A DNA stretch of 54,050 nt from JALEFZ01 sp039817415 (GTDB lineage: Bacteria > Bacteroidota > Bacteroidia > J057): the NCBI GenBank assembly GCA_039817415.1, contig JBCBVV010000043.1, forward strand, positions 1 through 54,050, read 5' to 3'. Made by a program: the position numbers and the translations under genes. Below the pieces are notes generated by a model. The model saw nothing but the letters and a program-made list of their open reading frames with translations. It made no database searches and had not been told where the DNA came from. Of the stretch, positions 26,205-34,728 are shown one piece after another (positions within the stretch are counted from its first letter, which is position 1; the number at the start of each line of letters is the position of its first letter).

Positions 26205-26819
26205 ATGATACTTCTTGCATTGCTTTCCGGCTTCGTATTGAGCTTCGTAGGTTCTCTTCCTCCGGGCATCATCAGCCTTTCCGTGGCAAAGCAGTCTATG
26301 GACAAAGGCTTGAGATCCGCCATTATATTGGGATTAGGCGCTTCGGTGGTAGAATTTGGTCAGGCTTTCATTTCCTTTCAATTTTCCGCATGGATTAGCA
26401 AAGCCAGTCAGCTTAAGACCACCTTCCAGTGGATATCAATAGTCGTTTTGATTCTTATTGGCGGGTACTTCATGTTTTTTGCAGGAAAACCTAAAAATGA
26501 CACTCCCCCAAATGACGGAATGGACTTTCTGTCTGGAATGGGAATCAGTTTATTGAATGTTATGGCATATCCTTATTGGGCCTTCTATGGTACTTATATG
26601 GAAGTCAATCATTGGCTGAGTTTGAGCCTAATCAATATTGTTTTCCTGTCTCTTGGGGTATCCTTGGGAACATGGATCTTATTGATTGTCTATGCTCGCT
26701 TGGCGAAAAGTATTTTGTCGGGATCATCCTGGTTAATTGAGAAGTCTTACCAAATTCTGGCGGTTTTCTTTTTTGGTCTTGGTGCTTGGCAGTGGATTCA
26801 ATTGATTAAATTATTCTGA
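26205..26819 (+). CDS. LysE/RhtB-family amino-acid exporter
   Basis: A 204-residue inner-membrane protein with about six transmembrane helices. The N-terminal GSLPPGIISLSVAKQSMDKG fits the LysE superfamily G-x-x-PG signature, and the following helices (about 37-60, 70-88, 105-125, 140-165, 178-200) match. Such proteins export lysine, homoserine, threonine or related small compounds using the proton-motive force. The ATG lies 1 bp after the ATP-grasp stop, so the two are translationally coupled and the exporter probably carries the ligase product or its substrate. The next gene starts 11 bp on. Confidence 0.85.
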   Translation: MILLALLSGFVLSFVGSLPPGIISLSVAKQSMDKGLRSAIILGLGASVVEFGQAFISFQFSAWISKASQLKTTFQWISIVVLILIGGYFMFFAGKPKNDTPPNDGMDFLSGMGISLLNVMAYPYWAFYGTYMEVNHWLSLSLINIVFLSLGVSLGTWILLIVYARLAKSILSGSSWLIEKSYQILAVFFFGLGAWQWIQLIKLF

Positions 26820-26830
26820 AATAGCCCCAT

Positions 26831-27052
26831 ATGTTAGTTCAAGTTGTACAAATTCTCGTTTGGGTCTTTTATGCCTATCTGGGAATCGGCCTGGTCCTAG
26901 GGATTTGGCTGATAGCAGGTGGAATGGCCAAATTTGATGAGGGCATGAAAGGTGTGAGTATTTGGATGCGTCTCATACTCCTTCCAGGCTCTATTGCTTT
27001 CTGGCCCGCATTGCTGAAAAAATATGTTTCACCCCCAAAAGACAAGGCATGA
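26831..27052 (+). CDS. Small two-helix membrane protein
   Basis: A 73-residue membrane protein with helices at about 7-30 (VWVFYAYLGIGLVLGIWLIAGG) and 47-60 (LILLPGSIAFWPAL). The short soluble linker has a Lys/Asp/Glu-rich turn and the C-terminus is basic (KKYVSPPKDKA). The Phe/Tyr/Gly-rich helix packing is reminiscent of small subunits of membrane redox complexes. Its stop overlaps the next start by ATGA at 27049. I do not know a named family; it is most likely a subunit of the haem-Rieske complex downstream. Confidence 0.7.
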   Translation: MLVQVVQILVWVFYAYLGIGLVLGIWLIAGGMAKFDEGMKGVSIWMRLILLPGSIAFWPALLKKYVSPPKDKA

Positions 27053-27216
27053 CCCCTAATTTGAGAAAAAGACACAGAGCTGTCTGGCTCCTGTTAGCCA
27101 TTCTGCTCCCGATCCTCCTCTTTGTTGCCTTGTGGAACATATCACCACAAGCTGTGCAGGATACCCTTTACCAAGAATCAATCACTACCCCAACAAGTTC
27201 CTCTACCCATGAGTAA
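27049..27216 (+). CDS. Single-helix membrane microprotein
   Basis: A 55-residue protein starting at the ATGA overlap (27049) with the gene before. A basic N-terminus (MTPNLRKRHRAVW) precedes one transmembrane helix (about 14-32, LLLAILLPILLFVAL), then a periplasmic Ser/Thr-rich tail. The positive-inside rule places the tail outside. The reading frame is open further upstream to 26962, but the overlap, the N-terminal charge and the length favour 27049. It is probably a small subunit or assembly factor of the redox complex. Confidence 0.6.
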   Translation: MTPNLRKRHRAVWLLLAILLPILLFVALWNISPQAVQDTLYQESITTPTSSSTHE

Positions 27217-28276
27217 TTCCTACGCACCGGTACTTTGGAACCGGCAAAAGAAAATATACGACAGCATTATTTTAGGATTCATTCTGCTGTATTTGGCATG
27301 CTTTGGGATCGTCCAAGCTATTCTGTACCCCCACATCACGGCTGAAACTTTTTTGATTCGAGCCACTGGGACACTAGCCTTCTTGATGCTGCATGTGATC
27401 CTATCCATAGGCCCGCTCGCCAGATTAAGTCCCTTATTCCTTCCCCTTCTCTACAATAGAAGGCACTTAGGGGTAAGTATGTTTTTGATTGCTTCAGTTC
27501 ACGGCGTACTGAACATCATCCAGTTTCACAGCTTGGGAAATGTGGATCCCTTGGTTTCTATTTTCACCTCCAATGGCCATTACGATAGCATCGTCAATTT
27601 CCCTTTTCAATCTTTGGGCTTTTTCGCCCTTGTTATTTTGTTTTTGATGGCCGTTAGTAGCCATGATTTCTGGCTCAAAAACCTAAGTCCCAAAGTCTGG
27701 AAATCCCTTCATATGATGGTCTATGTAGCCTATGGCTTGTTGGTGGCCCACGTCATGCTTGGGGTTGTTCAATTTGAAACATCGCCCTTCTGGTACGGAG
27801 CTATCATCTTGGGCTTTGTTGTATTGGCCAGTTTACACCTAACTGCAGGCTTCAGAGAAAGGAATAAAGGAGAAATTCCTTCCAAGAAGGTGGAAGATGG
27901 CTTTGTCTACGTTTGCGAAGTAGATGAGATCGCAGAAAACAGAGCCAAGACCATTATGGTCCAGGATGAAAACATTGCCATTTTTAAGTATGACAACAAA
28001 TTGTCCGCGGTCAATAACCTATGCAGACATCAAAATGGTCCCCTGGGAGAAGGTAAAATCATAGACGGCTGTATCACCTGCCCATGGCATGGCTATCAAT
28101 ATTTACCAGCTAATGGTCAATCTCCTCCACCTTTTACTGAAAAAGTAGAGACCTATGACCTGATGCTAAAGGGGAAGTCGGTTTTTGTCAACCCTAGCCC
28201 CTACCCTGAAGGGACCGAAAGGCCAGCTATCCCTATTCCATCAACACCTAATAAGCCAGATCATGTCAACGAATAA
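27209..28276 (+). CDS. Ferric-reductase-like haem membrane domain fused to Rieske [2Fe-2S] domain
   Basis: A 355-residue protein using the ATG at 27209, which overlaps the previous stop; an in-frame ATG at 27122 would give an atypical N-terminus. Six or more transmembrane helices cover about 18-215, with His at 62, 98, 168 and 181 in helices, the pattern expected for two b-type haems of ferric-reductase-like (YedZ/FRD) proteins. The C-terminus (about 228-335) is a Rieske-type ferredoxin: first ligand pair C272-x-H274 (LCRHQNGPLG), second C291-x2-H294 (CPWHGYQY), with an extra Cys288 nearby. It probably moves electrons across or along the inner membrane; the electron donor is unknown. It overlaps the next gene by 14 bp. 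Confidence 0.85.
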   Translation: MSNSYAPVLWNRQKKIYDSIILGFILLYLACFGIVQAILYPHITAETFLIRATGTLAFLMLHVILSIGPLARLSPLFLPLLYNRRHLGVSMFLIASVHGVLNIIQFHSLGNVDPLVSIFTSNGHYDSIVNFPFQSLGFFALVILFLMAVSSHDFWLKNLSPKVWKSLHMMVYVAYGLLVAHVMLGVVQFETSPFWYGAIILGFVVLASLHLTAGFRERNKGEIPSKKVEDGFVYVCEVDEIAENRAKTIMVQDENIAIFKYDNKLSAVNNLCRHQNGPLGEGKIIDGCITCPWHGYQYLPANGQSPPPFTEKVETYDLMLKGKSVFVNPSPYPEGTERPAIPIPSTPNKPDHVNE

Positions 28277-29084
28277 ATCAGATTTTTATGTAGGCTACAT
28301 GCCCGAGGCTGCTCCAGCCTTTGCCAAAAAGAGTCGAAGATTTGTCTGGGTTCTTCTTGCTATAGTCCCTCTCATTGGATTGGGCCTAGCGGTAAGTCAG
28401 CGGGGATTTCCGCCAGCCGTTTTTGAATTTGGGACCCTTACCCAAATAGAGGGAGAATTGGTGATGGCACCCGTACCCTTGCTCAGAACCCTTGAGGAAG
28501 GCCACATCAAACACATTCTCCTTGTAGGAGCAGGTAAAATGGGAGCAGAATACACTTTTGCTGACTGGGAAAAGGACAATGGAGTCTCTTTGGAAGGCAA
28601 AAGGCTTGTCCTCAATGGAACCCGAATTTATCACAATGGGAAAATGGCTCTTGAGCTAACAGAAGGTGTAGCATCCATTATGAGATACAGCGAATCTGTT
28701 CCTAGCAGCTCACCAAATGTCATTTCTCTAGGGGAAGTAAGTCTTAAGGGTGAAATTCTAGATCCTAAATGTGCGCTTGGTGTGATGAATCCGGCAGAAG
28801 GTAAGCCTCATCGTTCTTGCGCGATTAGATGTATTGCTGGGGGTATTCCTCCCATGCTAAGAATCACAAACAACAAGGGAGAAACCAATTACATACTTGT
28901 TAAGGGGAGAGACAAAAAGGAGGTCAATACATCCATCATCCCCTATGTAGCTGACCAGATTCAAATATGCGGAAGGTTGGTTCAGCAAGATGATTGGCTG
29001 GTACTCTACTCAGATCCTGCATCAGAAATTCAACGTCTGGCTCCATTTATCCCAGAGGGTCAGGTGGCCATGTGTGGGCGTTAG
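28263..29084 (+). CDS. Membrane-anchored protein with conserved Cys/His motif, redox partner
   Basis: A 273-residue protein with its start at 28263, inside the previous gene. One transmembrane helix lies at about 27-45, followed by an extracytoplasmic beta-rich domain. Residues 168-197 hold the motif DPKC..GVMNPAEGKPHRSC and then IRCIAGGIPP, giving C170, H183, C186 and C190, plus an adjacent GGIPP turn. I recall this motif beside Rieske/FRD membrane proteins but know no assigned function. It could bind a haem, copper or iron-sulfur centre. Further Cys occur at about 240 (ICGR) and in the last residues (MCGR). It is the last gene of the operon; a terminator follows. Confidence 0.6.
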   Translation: MSTNKSDFYVGYMPEAAPAFAKKSRRFVWVLLAIVPLIGLGLAVSQRGFPPAVFEFGTLTQIEGELVMAPVPLLRTLEEGHIKHILLVGAGKMGAEYTFADWEKDNGVSLEGKRLVLNGTRIYHNGKMALELTEGVASIMRYSESVPSSSPNVISLGEVSLKGEILDPKCALGVMNPAEGKPHRSCAIRCIAGGIPPMLRITNNKGETNYILVKGRDKKEVNTSIIPYVADQIQICGRLVQQDDWLVLYSDPASEIQRLAPFIPEGQVAMCGR

Positions 29085-29111
29085 GGTACGATAGATATAG
29101 GAGCATAAAAA

Positions 29112-29143
29112 AAGCCATCCCAAACAGGATGGCTTATATTTTT
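29112..29143. terminator. Bidirectional terminator between the redox operon and iscA
   Basis: AAGCCATCC (29112-29120) pairs with GGATGGCTT (29127-29135) across a 6-nt loop. T-rich tracts follow on both strands, and the gene ends at 29084 (+) and 29156 (-) flank it. Confidence 0.85.
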
Positions 29144-29155
29144 TTAGGGAGTGGA

Positions 29156-29500
29156 TCAGGTCGAGAAAGATACACCACAACCACAGCTATCTTTGGCGTT
29201 AGGATTTTTGAAGATAAATCCTCTATCATTCAAGCCATATTCGTAGTCGACCTCCATGCCCATGACATAAAGCGCATGTCTTGGGTCCATTACAACCGGA
29301 ATTCCTTCTATATCCATTTTTTGGTCCATATCACTGGACTCATCGAACTCAAGTATATAGGAAAGGCCAGAGCAACCTCCTCCTTTTACGCCTACACGAA
29401 GTACTTTTTCTCCAGCTCCATCTTCTTGCTCTCTGATCACTTTTAATTCCTCAATAGCAGCCTCAGTAAAAGTGACCAAAGGAGTTTGAACTTCTGTCAT
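29156..29500 (-). CDS. HesB/IscA-family iron-sulfur cluster assembly protein
   Basis: With ATG at 29500 the protein is 114 residues, the usual size of A-type carriers; an upstream in-frame ATG at 29533 adds 11 residues. The three conserved cysteines that hold Fe or Fe-S are visible: GGGCSGLSY and DSCGCGVSF. It is a monomer or dimer carrier that passes clusters to target enzymes. It sits divergently from mutA. No isc or suf operon is adjacent, so it may be an ErpA/SufA-type carrier serving the Rieske protein next door, among others; that link is speculation. Confidence 0.9.
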   Translation of the reverse strand: MTEVQTPLVTFTEAAIEELKVIREQEDGAGEKVLRVGVKGGGCSGLSYILEFDESSDMDQKMDIEGIPVVMDPRHALYVMGMEVDYEYGLNDRGFIFKNPNAKDSCGCGVSFST

Positions 29501-29561
29501 AATTTTCTTGATTGAAACCTCTTCAATTTTCAACGTAAATTTACCAAATAAGTTGGAATAG

Positions 29562-31361
29562 ATGCATCAGGGAAACGACGATTTTTTATTTGATTCTTTT
29601 CCACCTGTAACGGATCAGGAATGGAAAGATAAAATTCTTAAGGATCTTAAGGGAAAAAGCTGGGATAAACTTAAGTGGAGCCCAGAGAAAAACCTTGAAT
29701 TTGAGCCTTATTATAGAGCTTCTGACCTTAACAGAAGCGAAATGGGAGTTGACTCACTGCCTGGAGAATTCCCCTATCGCCGTGGAACTCACTTTGCCAC
29801 AGAAAATGATGGTTGGCAAATCATTCAGTCCATCCATCCCCAACACGAAAACTGGAAAGAGCGCATGCAATCCGCTCAAAACCAAGAGGTATTTGCCTTT
29901 CAGTTTGAGGCTGATCAGGAAGTCGAAGAACTAGAGCCTTTTTTTGAGCAGATTGATTTTGATCAGACCGCTTTACATGTCCGTTTCCCTAATGTTCCGG
30001 CCTTATTGAGCCTAGACCTTTATACGGTTCTCAATCAAAAAGGCCATTCTCCTAAAGTATTGACGGGTACTCTCCTAAACGATCCTATTTCCGCTGCGGC
30101 CGCCAATGGCGAGGTACCAGAACTGGCTGATTTTGCTCAGATTGAAGGGGGCGTTCTCAATTTCAAGCAAAGTCCCTGGTTCAGAGGAATTGGGCTGGAT
30201 TTTACCTACATCCAAAAAGATGGAGGAGGGGTCATTCCGCAGATTGCCTATGCATTGGGAACCTTGGTAGAATATCTGGATTGGCATGAGAGAACACAAT
30301 CACAGATCAGTCTCAAAGACTTATTGAAGAACGTCGCCGTCACTTTACCTGTCAGTACCAACTTCTTCTTGGAGATAGCGAAATTTAGGGCATTTCGATT
30401 GCTCTATGCCAAGGTATTACAGGCCTATGGATTGGAGGATGAGCAAACTTCGGCTCCTTTTTTAATCGCCGAAACTTCAACCTTTGACTTTAGCTTTTAC
30501 GATGCCTACAACAATCTCTTGCGCAGCACTACTGCGGCCATGTCGGCAGTTTTTGGGGGTGTACAAGGGATTGTCATCAAGCCATTTGACCATTCTCAGG
30601 AAGAATTAGCTGCCCGTTTAGGAAGAAATATTCAGCACCTCCTTAGGCATGAATCCTACTTGGACAAGGTAATCGATCCAGCTGGTGGAGCTTACTATAT
30701 AGAGGAATTAACCAATCAAGTGGCTCATCAAGCATGGGATGCCTTTCAACAGATTGAAAAAAGAGGAGGCTTTGTCGAAATGTTGAAATCTGGAGAGATT
30801 CAACAACAAATGGAGGAATTTGTAGCAACCTATGAGCATAGAACCTCCACCCAAAAGGACATCCTTGTAGGCATTAACAAATATCCGAATACGGAGGAGA
30901 TCATAAATGAGACACTGCCGCATTACGACGGAAGGGGTGGTCAATTTGAAGCACTACGGACAAGGGTACATCAGATGCCCAAGCGACCCAAGGCTTTTTT
31001 ACTCTTGTTTGGAAACACCGCTATGCGTAATGCAAGGGCCCAATTTAGTCGAAATGCATTGGGAAGTGCCGGTATAGACATCATTGAAAATAGCTACTTG
31101 GATGATCCGATGGCCTCCCTACAAGAAGCGAAGGAATCAGGTGCAGAGATTTTGGTATTCTGTTCGTCCAATGCAGACTATGCAGCGCAAATCGATAGCT
31201 TGTTAGAAAAGAGTAAAGAGCTGGCCTATCAACCGATGTTCATCCAAGCTGGACAAACAGAAGGATGGAGAGAGCAGGGCATCAATGCTGTTTTATATGC
31301 TGGAATGGATCTCGCAGGCTTCTTGAATGAATTGGTTGGCTTACTTGAGAAGCAAGTATGA
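29562..31361 (+). CDS. mutA: Methylmalonyl-CoA mutase small (beta) subunit
   Basis: A 599-residue partner of the B12-dependent mutase that interconverts succinyl-CoA and R-methylmalonyl-CoA. It has a TIM-barrel-like region (about 20-430), where FNVSTTAM-type motifs have degenerated (LLRSTTAAMSAVFGGVQGI is at about 320-340), and ends in a degenerate cobalamin-binding-like domain. The DxHxxG cobalamin motif of the large subunit is absent, as expected for the small subunit. The large subunit mutB normally follows but is not here; the next gene downstream, rsgA, is on the opposite strand after a 364-bp gap. The start MHQGNDDFLF lies 61 bp from the divergent iscA start. Confidence 0.9.
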   Translation: MHQGNDDFLFDSFPPVTDQEWKDKILKDLKGKSWDKLKWSPEKNLEFEPYYRASDLNRSEMGVDSLPGEFPYRRGTHFATENDGWQIIQSIHPQHENWKERMQSAQNQEVFAFQFEADQEVEELEPFFEQIDFDQTALHVRFPNVPALLSLDLYTVLNQKGHSPKVLTGTLLNDPISAAAANGEVPELADFAQIEGGVLNFKQSPWFRGIGLDFTYIQKDGGGVIPQIAYALGTLVEYLDWHERTQSQISLKDLLKNVAVTLPVSTNFFLEIAKFRAFRLLYAKVLQAYGLEDEQTSAPFLIAETSTFDFSFYDAYNNLLRSTTAAMSAVFGGVQGIVIKPFDHSQEELAARLGRNIQHLLRHESYLDKVIDPAGGAYYIEELTNQVAHQAWDAFQQIEKRGGFVEMLKSGEIQQQMEEFVATYEHRTSTQKDILVGINKYPNTEEIINETLPHYDGRGGQFEALRTRVHQMPKRPKAFLLLFGNTAMRNARAQFSRNALGSAGIDIIENSYLDDPMASLQEAKESGAEILVFCSSNADYAAQIDSLLEKSKELAYQPMFIQAGQTEGWREQGINAVLYAGMDLAGFLNELVGLLEKQV

Positions 31362-31725
31362 TTTTTGCGACTATGGCAAAAATTTTGAATTGATTTAAAT
31401 CATTCAAAAAAAAGTAACCATTATTTTTCAAAATCGTTAATTCACATACCTACTCGGGACAAAAACATTCCACATTGTTTTTTATCCAATAGTCCTGACA
31501 TGAATCAATTTCCAGAGAACAACAGATTCCCTTTCAACTTTCTATTTATGAATCTTCAGATTTCTATCCTTGACGAGGAAGTAATCAAGGATTTGAACTT
31601 TGGAAGGTAACTAAGGTATTTACCGAATACACCGATGCTATTTCTTCGCCTTTTTATGGGAGAATTGTAGGGTTTGTGCCTTGCATGTATCCAAAAAGGG
31701 TGAAGGAATTATTTGTTTGCTCCTC
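31362..31725. other. Convergent intergenic region, no confident gene
   Basis: It lies between mutA (+) and rsgA (-). I see no clear terminator. A 36-codon frame at 31500-31610 (starting MNQFPENN, ending LNFGR) is open but has no supporting signal. Confidence 0.35.
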
Positions 31726-32688
31726 CTATTGCTGTTCAATTTCATCCAGCATTCTCAGATAAGTATCGTATCTGGAAGGGTGAATCTCTCCCGACTCCAC
31801 TGCAGCTTTGACGGCGCATCCTGGTTCGTTCACATGCATACAGTCATTGAAACGGCATTCGTTGAGTCTAGCCTTCATTTCAGGGAAATAATGGCGAAGC
31901 TCATACTTGTCAAAGCCCGTCAACCCAAATTCTTTGATTCCTGGAGAGTCGATGACAAAGCCCCCATCCTTCAAGGGGTGTATTTCCGCATAGGTAGTCG
32001 TATGTTTTCCTTTGCGGTTATAGTCTGAGACTACGGCAGTCTTGATGTCCAAGTCTGGATCGACAAGATTTACCAAGGTAGATTTACCCGCACCAGAATG
32101 CCCTCCAATGAAGGTGATTTTATCTTTGAATAGATTCTTGATTTTTTCGGCATAGCTCGTATCTAAAGCAGATACTTTTTCTACCTGATAGCCAGCCTGT
32201 TGGTAGATATGGCAAACTTCTGTTAGCCTTTCTTGATGTTCTGGTGTTTCCAACAGATCAACCTTGTTGATCAAGACTATCGCTGGGATATCATAGGCTT
32301 CTGTGATGAATAAAAAGCGGTTGGCAAAGCCAGTAGAAGTAGGAGGGAAATCGACTGTAAAAATCAAGATGGCTTGGTCTACGTTGGCAGCGAGGATATG
32401 AACTTTATGATTATGACCAATGGCCTTTCTAAGGATATAATTCTTTCTTTCAACCACTTCTCTCACCACACCCACTTCACTTTCTTCGGTCGGTTTGGAG
32501 AACATCACCTCATCTCCCACTGCAACAGGATTGGTTGTTTTGAGTCCTTTGATCCTAAACTTCCCACGAATTACACAATCGTACCATTCCCCATTTTCTA
32601 TTTGAACACGCACAGTAGAACCCACTGATCGAATCACTCGTCCCTTAAACACCTCTCCAATTTGTTCTTTCTGCTTTTTTTTGCCCAT
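31726..32688 (-). CDS. rsgA: Ribosome small-subunit-dependent GTPase A
   Basis: A 320-residue circularly permuted GTPase that checks late 30S ribosome assembly. The OB fold is at about 12-75. The G motifs come in permuted order: NKVD (141-144, G4), P-loop GHSGAGKS (196-203, G1), and DSPG (247-250, G3). A zinc-binding C-terminal domain has C-x4-C-x-H-x5-C in ECRFNDCMHVNEPGC. It is 6 bp downstream of the M61 peptidase stop, so the two are probably co-transcribed, although no functional link is evident. Confidence 0.94.
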   Translation of the reverse strand: MGKKKQKEQIGEVFKGRVIRSVGSTVRVQIENGEWYDCVIRGKFRIKGLKTTNPVAVGDEVMFSKPTEESEVGVVREVVERKNYILRKAIGHNHKVHILAANVDQAILIFTVDFPPTSTGFANRFLFITEAYDIPAIVLINKVDLLETPEHQERLTEVCHIYQQAGYQVEKVSALDTSYAEKIKNLFKDKITFIGGHSGAGKSTLVNLVDPDLDIKTAVVSDYNRKGKHTTTYAEIHPLKDGGFVIDSPGIKEFGLTGFDKYELRHYFPEMKARLNECRFNDCMHVNEPGCAVKAAVESGEIHPSRYDTYLRMLDEIEQQ

Positions 32689-32694
32689 AGAAAA

Positions 32695-34425
32695 TTAAGA
32701 TTGCTTACCCACGCTTTGCCATTTTCTTCTGTTGACTATTTGTTCTGGGGTGGGATTCCCACTCAAGACGAACTGAGGAACTTTGAATACTGGGCTAGAA
32801 GCTAAGGGAAGTTGGGCTGTTTTTACCCTTCCTTGGTGGAAATAATGAACTTCCACCATAAAGCTTTCTTTTAGGTAGATAAGCCATTCATTGATATTGC
32901 CAACGATTTTTCGTCCTCCAATGGCAATGATTTCATCTCCAATATGCATGCCTGCTTTGGTGGCAGGACTGTTCTCATACAGCTTATCGATCACCCAAGC
33001 ACCATCTTCTTTCTTAACAGCCATCCCCCACCAACATCTTACAGGCTCAGGTGGCGGCATTTCAACAAGGGCCATTCCTACTCGATCCCCAAGGCTTTTA
33101 AGAGCTGGTATCAAATCTGCAGTCCCAGAAATATATTTATCCCAGAACTCATCTAGTGATTTTCCAGCTAGCTCTTCCGAAAGAGATTTAAAATCATCCG
33201 CAGTATATCCTCTTCCTGCCTTGGCGACCTCATGATACATACGATACATGAGTTCATCCATGTTGTGCGCATCATCAGAAGCTTCCCTAATCTCCATATC
33301 CAATAGCATGGCGATCAAGTAGCCCTTGGTGTAGAATGAAATCTTTCGATTGGGGGCCGTATCACCTTTGTACCCATTTGTCCATGATTGGATACTCGCT
33401 TCTTCCAAGGAAATAAAATCCTGCGCCCCAGAATAGTAATGTCCTTGCAATTCCCCATTGACGCTCCTAATCCATTTGTCAATTCCCCAAACATTCCCTT
33501 TCCAAAGCATTAAGTCCCCGTAATAGGTAGTTACCCCTTCGGTTACATAGTGCAAACGAGAATAATTGGGGCCACTATAGTCATAGGGATACATTTCTTC
33601 TGGCCTGATTTGCTTGACGTTCCAGGTATGGAAGAGCTCATGAGAAGATATTTCTAATAAAGAATCATAATACCTTCCTTCCATCAATTTGAACCCAGGC
33701 CCCATGACAATGACAGTAGAATTTACATGTTCTACTCCATGTCTGTAGGCAAATGGCCATGCTACGAATAAGTAATGGTATTGATCAACGGGGAACTCTC
33801 CAAACATCTTCATCTGGGCCTCAGAATAGGCGACAATATCCTTTTCCAGACGCTGAAAATCTGGTGTACAATCTCCCATGAACCATAGATGTGTAGGGAT
33901 ATCCGATACGACAAATTCATGGTGAAACAGGTCTTTAGACGCAAGAAATGGCGTATCTACTAGCTCATGAAAATTGGCAAAACAGTGATGATGTCCCTCT
34001 GAATGAAAGCCTCCTCCTAGTTTCCAACCGGAAGGGAGGTCAAGTAACATTTCGCAGGAATCCTCCATATTTTCCTTTCGGTACATCAAAAGGGTAATTC
34101 CATTGACTAATATTCTTTCCTCATCAAAATAGGTCCCTCCTGCATCCTTGAGATTGGCAAAAAAGGAATAGGTGAAATGAAGTTTTCCATCAACCGGAGC
34201 GTCAACCTGCCATGTATGAATACTCGTCTTGGAAACGGGGACTTCCGTTCCATCTTCCATCTTGGCTGAAGCATCGAATACAAAAGTCGCGAAGTTTTGA
34301 GTCTCGTATCGACCAGGTCTCCAAGCAGGGAGATGAAAGGAAACCTCTCCTTTTTCCACCTGAGACTCAATGTGAACATCGATGATCTGTTGGTAGGCTT
34401 TTTGAAAATGGAGTGTGTACTTCAT
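32695..34425 (-). CDS. M61 glycyl-aminopeptidase-like metalloprotease with PDZ domain
   Basis: A 576-residue protein with the start chosen at 34425 (MKYTLHFQKAY), which is the normal beginning of M61 proteins; an upstream ATG at 34479 adds 18 residues. The N-terminal beta domain (about 1-170) is typical. The zinc site is HELFH (262-266) with the third ligand E296 in YVTEGVTT. A PDZ domain follows near residues 465-545, with SPATKAGMHIGDEIIAI. The family cleaves N-terminal glycine or other small residues from peptides, probably in the cytoplasm since no signal peptide is evident. It lies 6 bp upstream of rsgA. Confidence 0.9.
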   Translation of the reverse strand: MKYTLHFQKAYQQIIDVHIESQVEKGEVSFHLPAWRPGRYETQNFATFVFDASAKMEDGTEVPVSKTSIHTWQVDAPVDGKLHFTYSFFANLKDAGGTYFDEERILVNGITLLMYRKENMEDSCEMLLDLPSGWKLGGGFHSEGHHHCFANFHELVDTPFLASKDLFHHEFVVSDIPTHLWFMGDCTPDFQRLEKDIVAYSEAQMKMFGEFPVDQYHYLFVAWPFAYRHGVEHVNSTVIVMGPGFKLMEGRYYDSLLEISSHELFHTWNVKQIRPEEMYPYDYSGPNYSRLHYVTEGVTTYYGDLMLWKGNVWGIDKWIRSVNGELQGHYYSGAQDFISLEEASIQSWTNGYKGDTAPNRKISFYTKGYLIAMLLDMEIREASDDAHNMDELMYRMYHEVAKAGRGYTADDFKSLSEELAGKSLDEFWDKYISGTADLIPALKSLGDRVGMALVEMPPPEPVRCWWGMAVKKEDGAWVIDKLYENSPATKAGMHIGDEIIAIGGRKIVGNINEWLIYLKESFMVEVHYFHQGRVKTAQLPLASSPVFKVPQFVLSGNPTPEQIVNRRKWQSVGKQS

Positions 34426-34728
34426 GTCAGTCAGGGCATTATCAGTTGGGGGTTCAATAGACTGTTTATCACCTCTCAAAATACGTAAAAGTGAAGAAAA
34501 TGTACCCTTTAAATTGATATTGACACCCTACAAGCTACAAATCGCCTGTGAGGCCCCTTATAGAGGGAAATTCTATCATATGTAAGGTTCATATTTTCCA
34601 TTTTAGCCTCTAGCAACACGTCTGATCAAAAAGCGTACACGTATTCAAAATAGACTTTTTCTACCACTGAGATTGTAAATAAATCTCCCTATGTTCGCAC
34701 TCAATCAACCATTCTAAAACTAAAACCC
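34426..34728. other. Divergent intergenic region, promoters only
   Basis: It separates the M61 gene (-) from the DUF3575-like gene (+). TATGTTCG at 34690-34697 resembles a -7 element for the latter, 31 bp before its start, but without a good -33. No reading frame or RNA gene is seen. Confidence 0.35.

Noticed and set aside
31500..31610. 36-codon frame between mutA and rsgA
   Set aside because: Too short to support alone, with no SD and no family resemblance.
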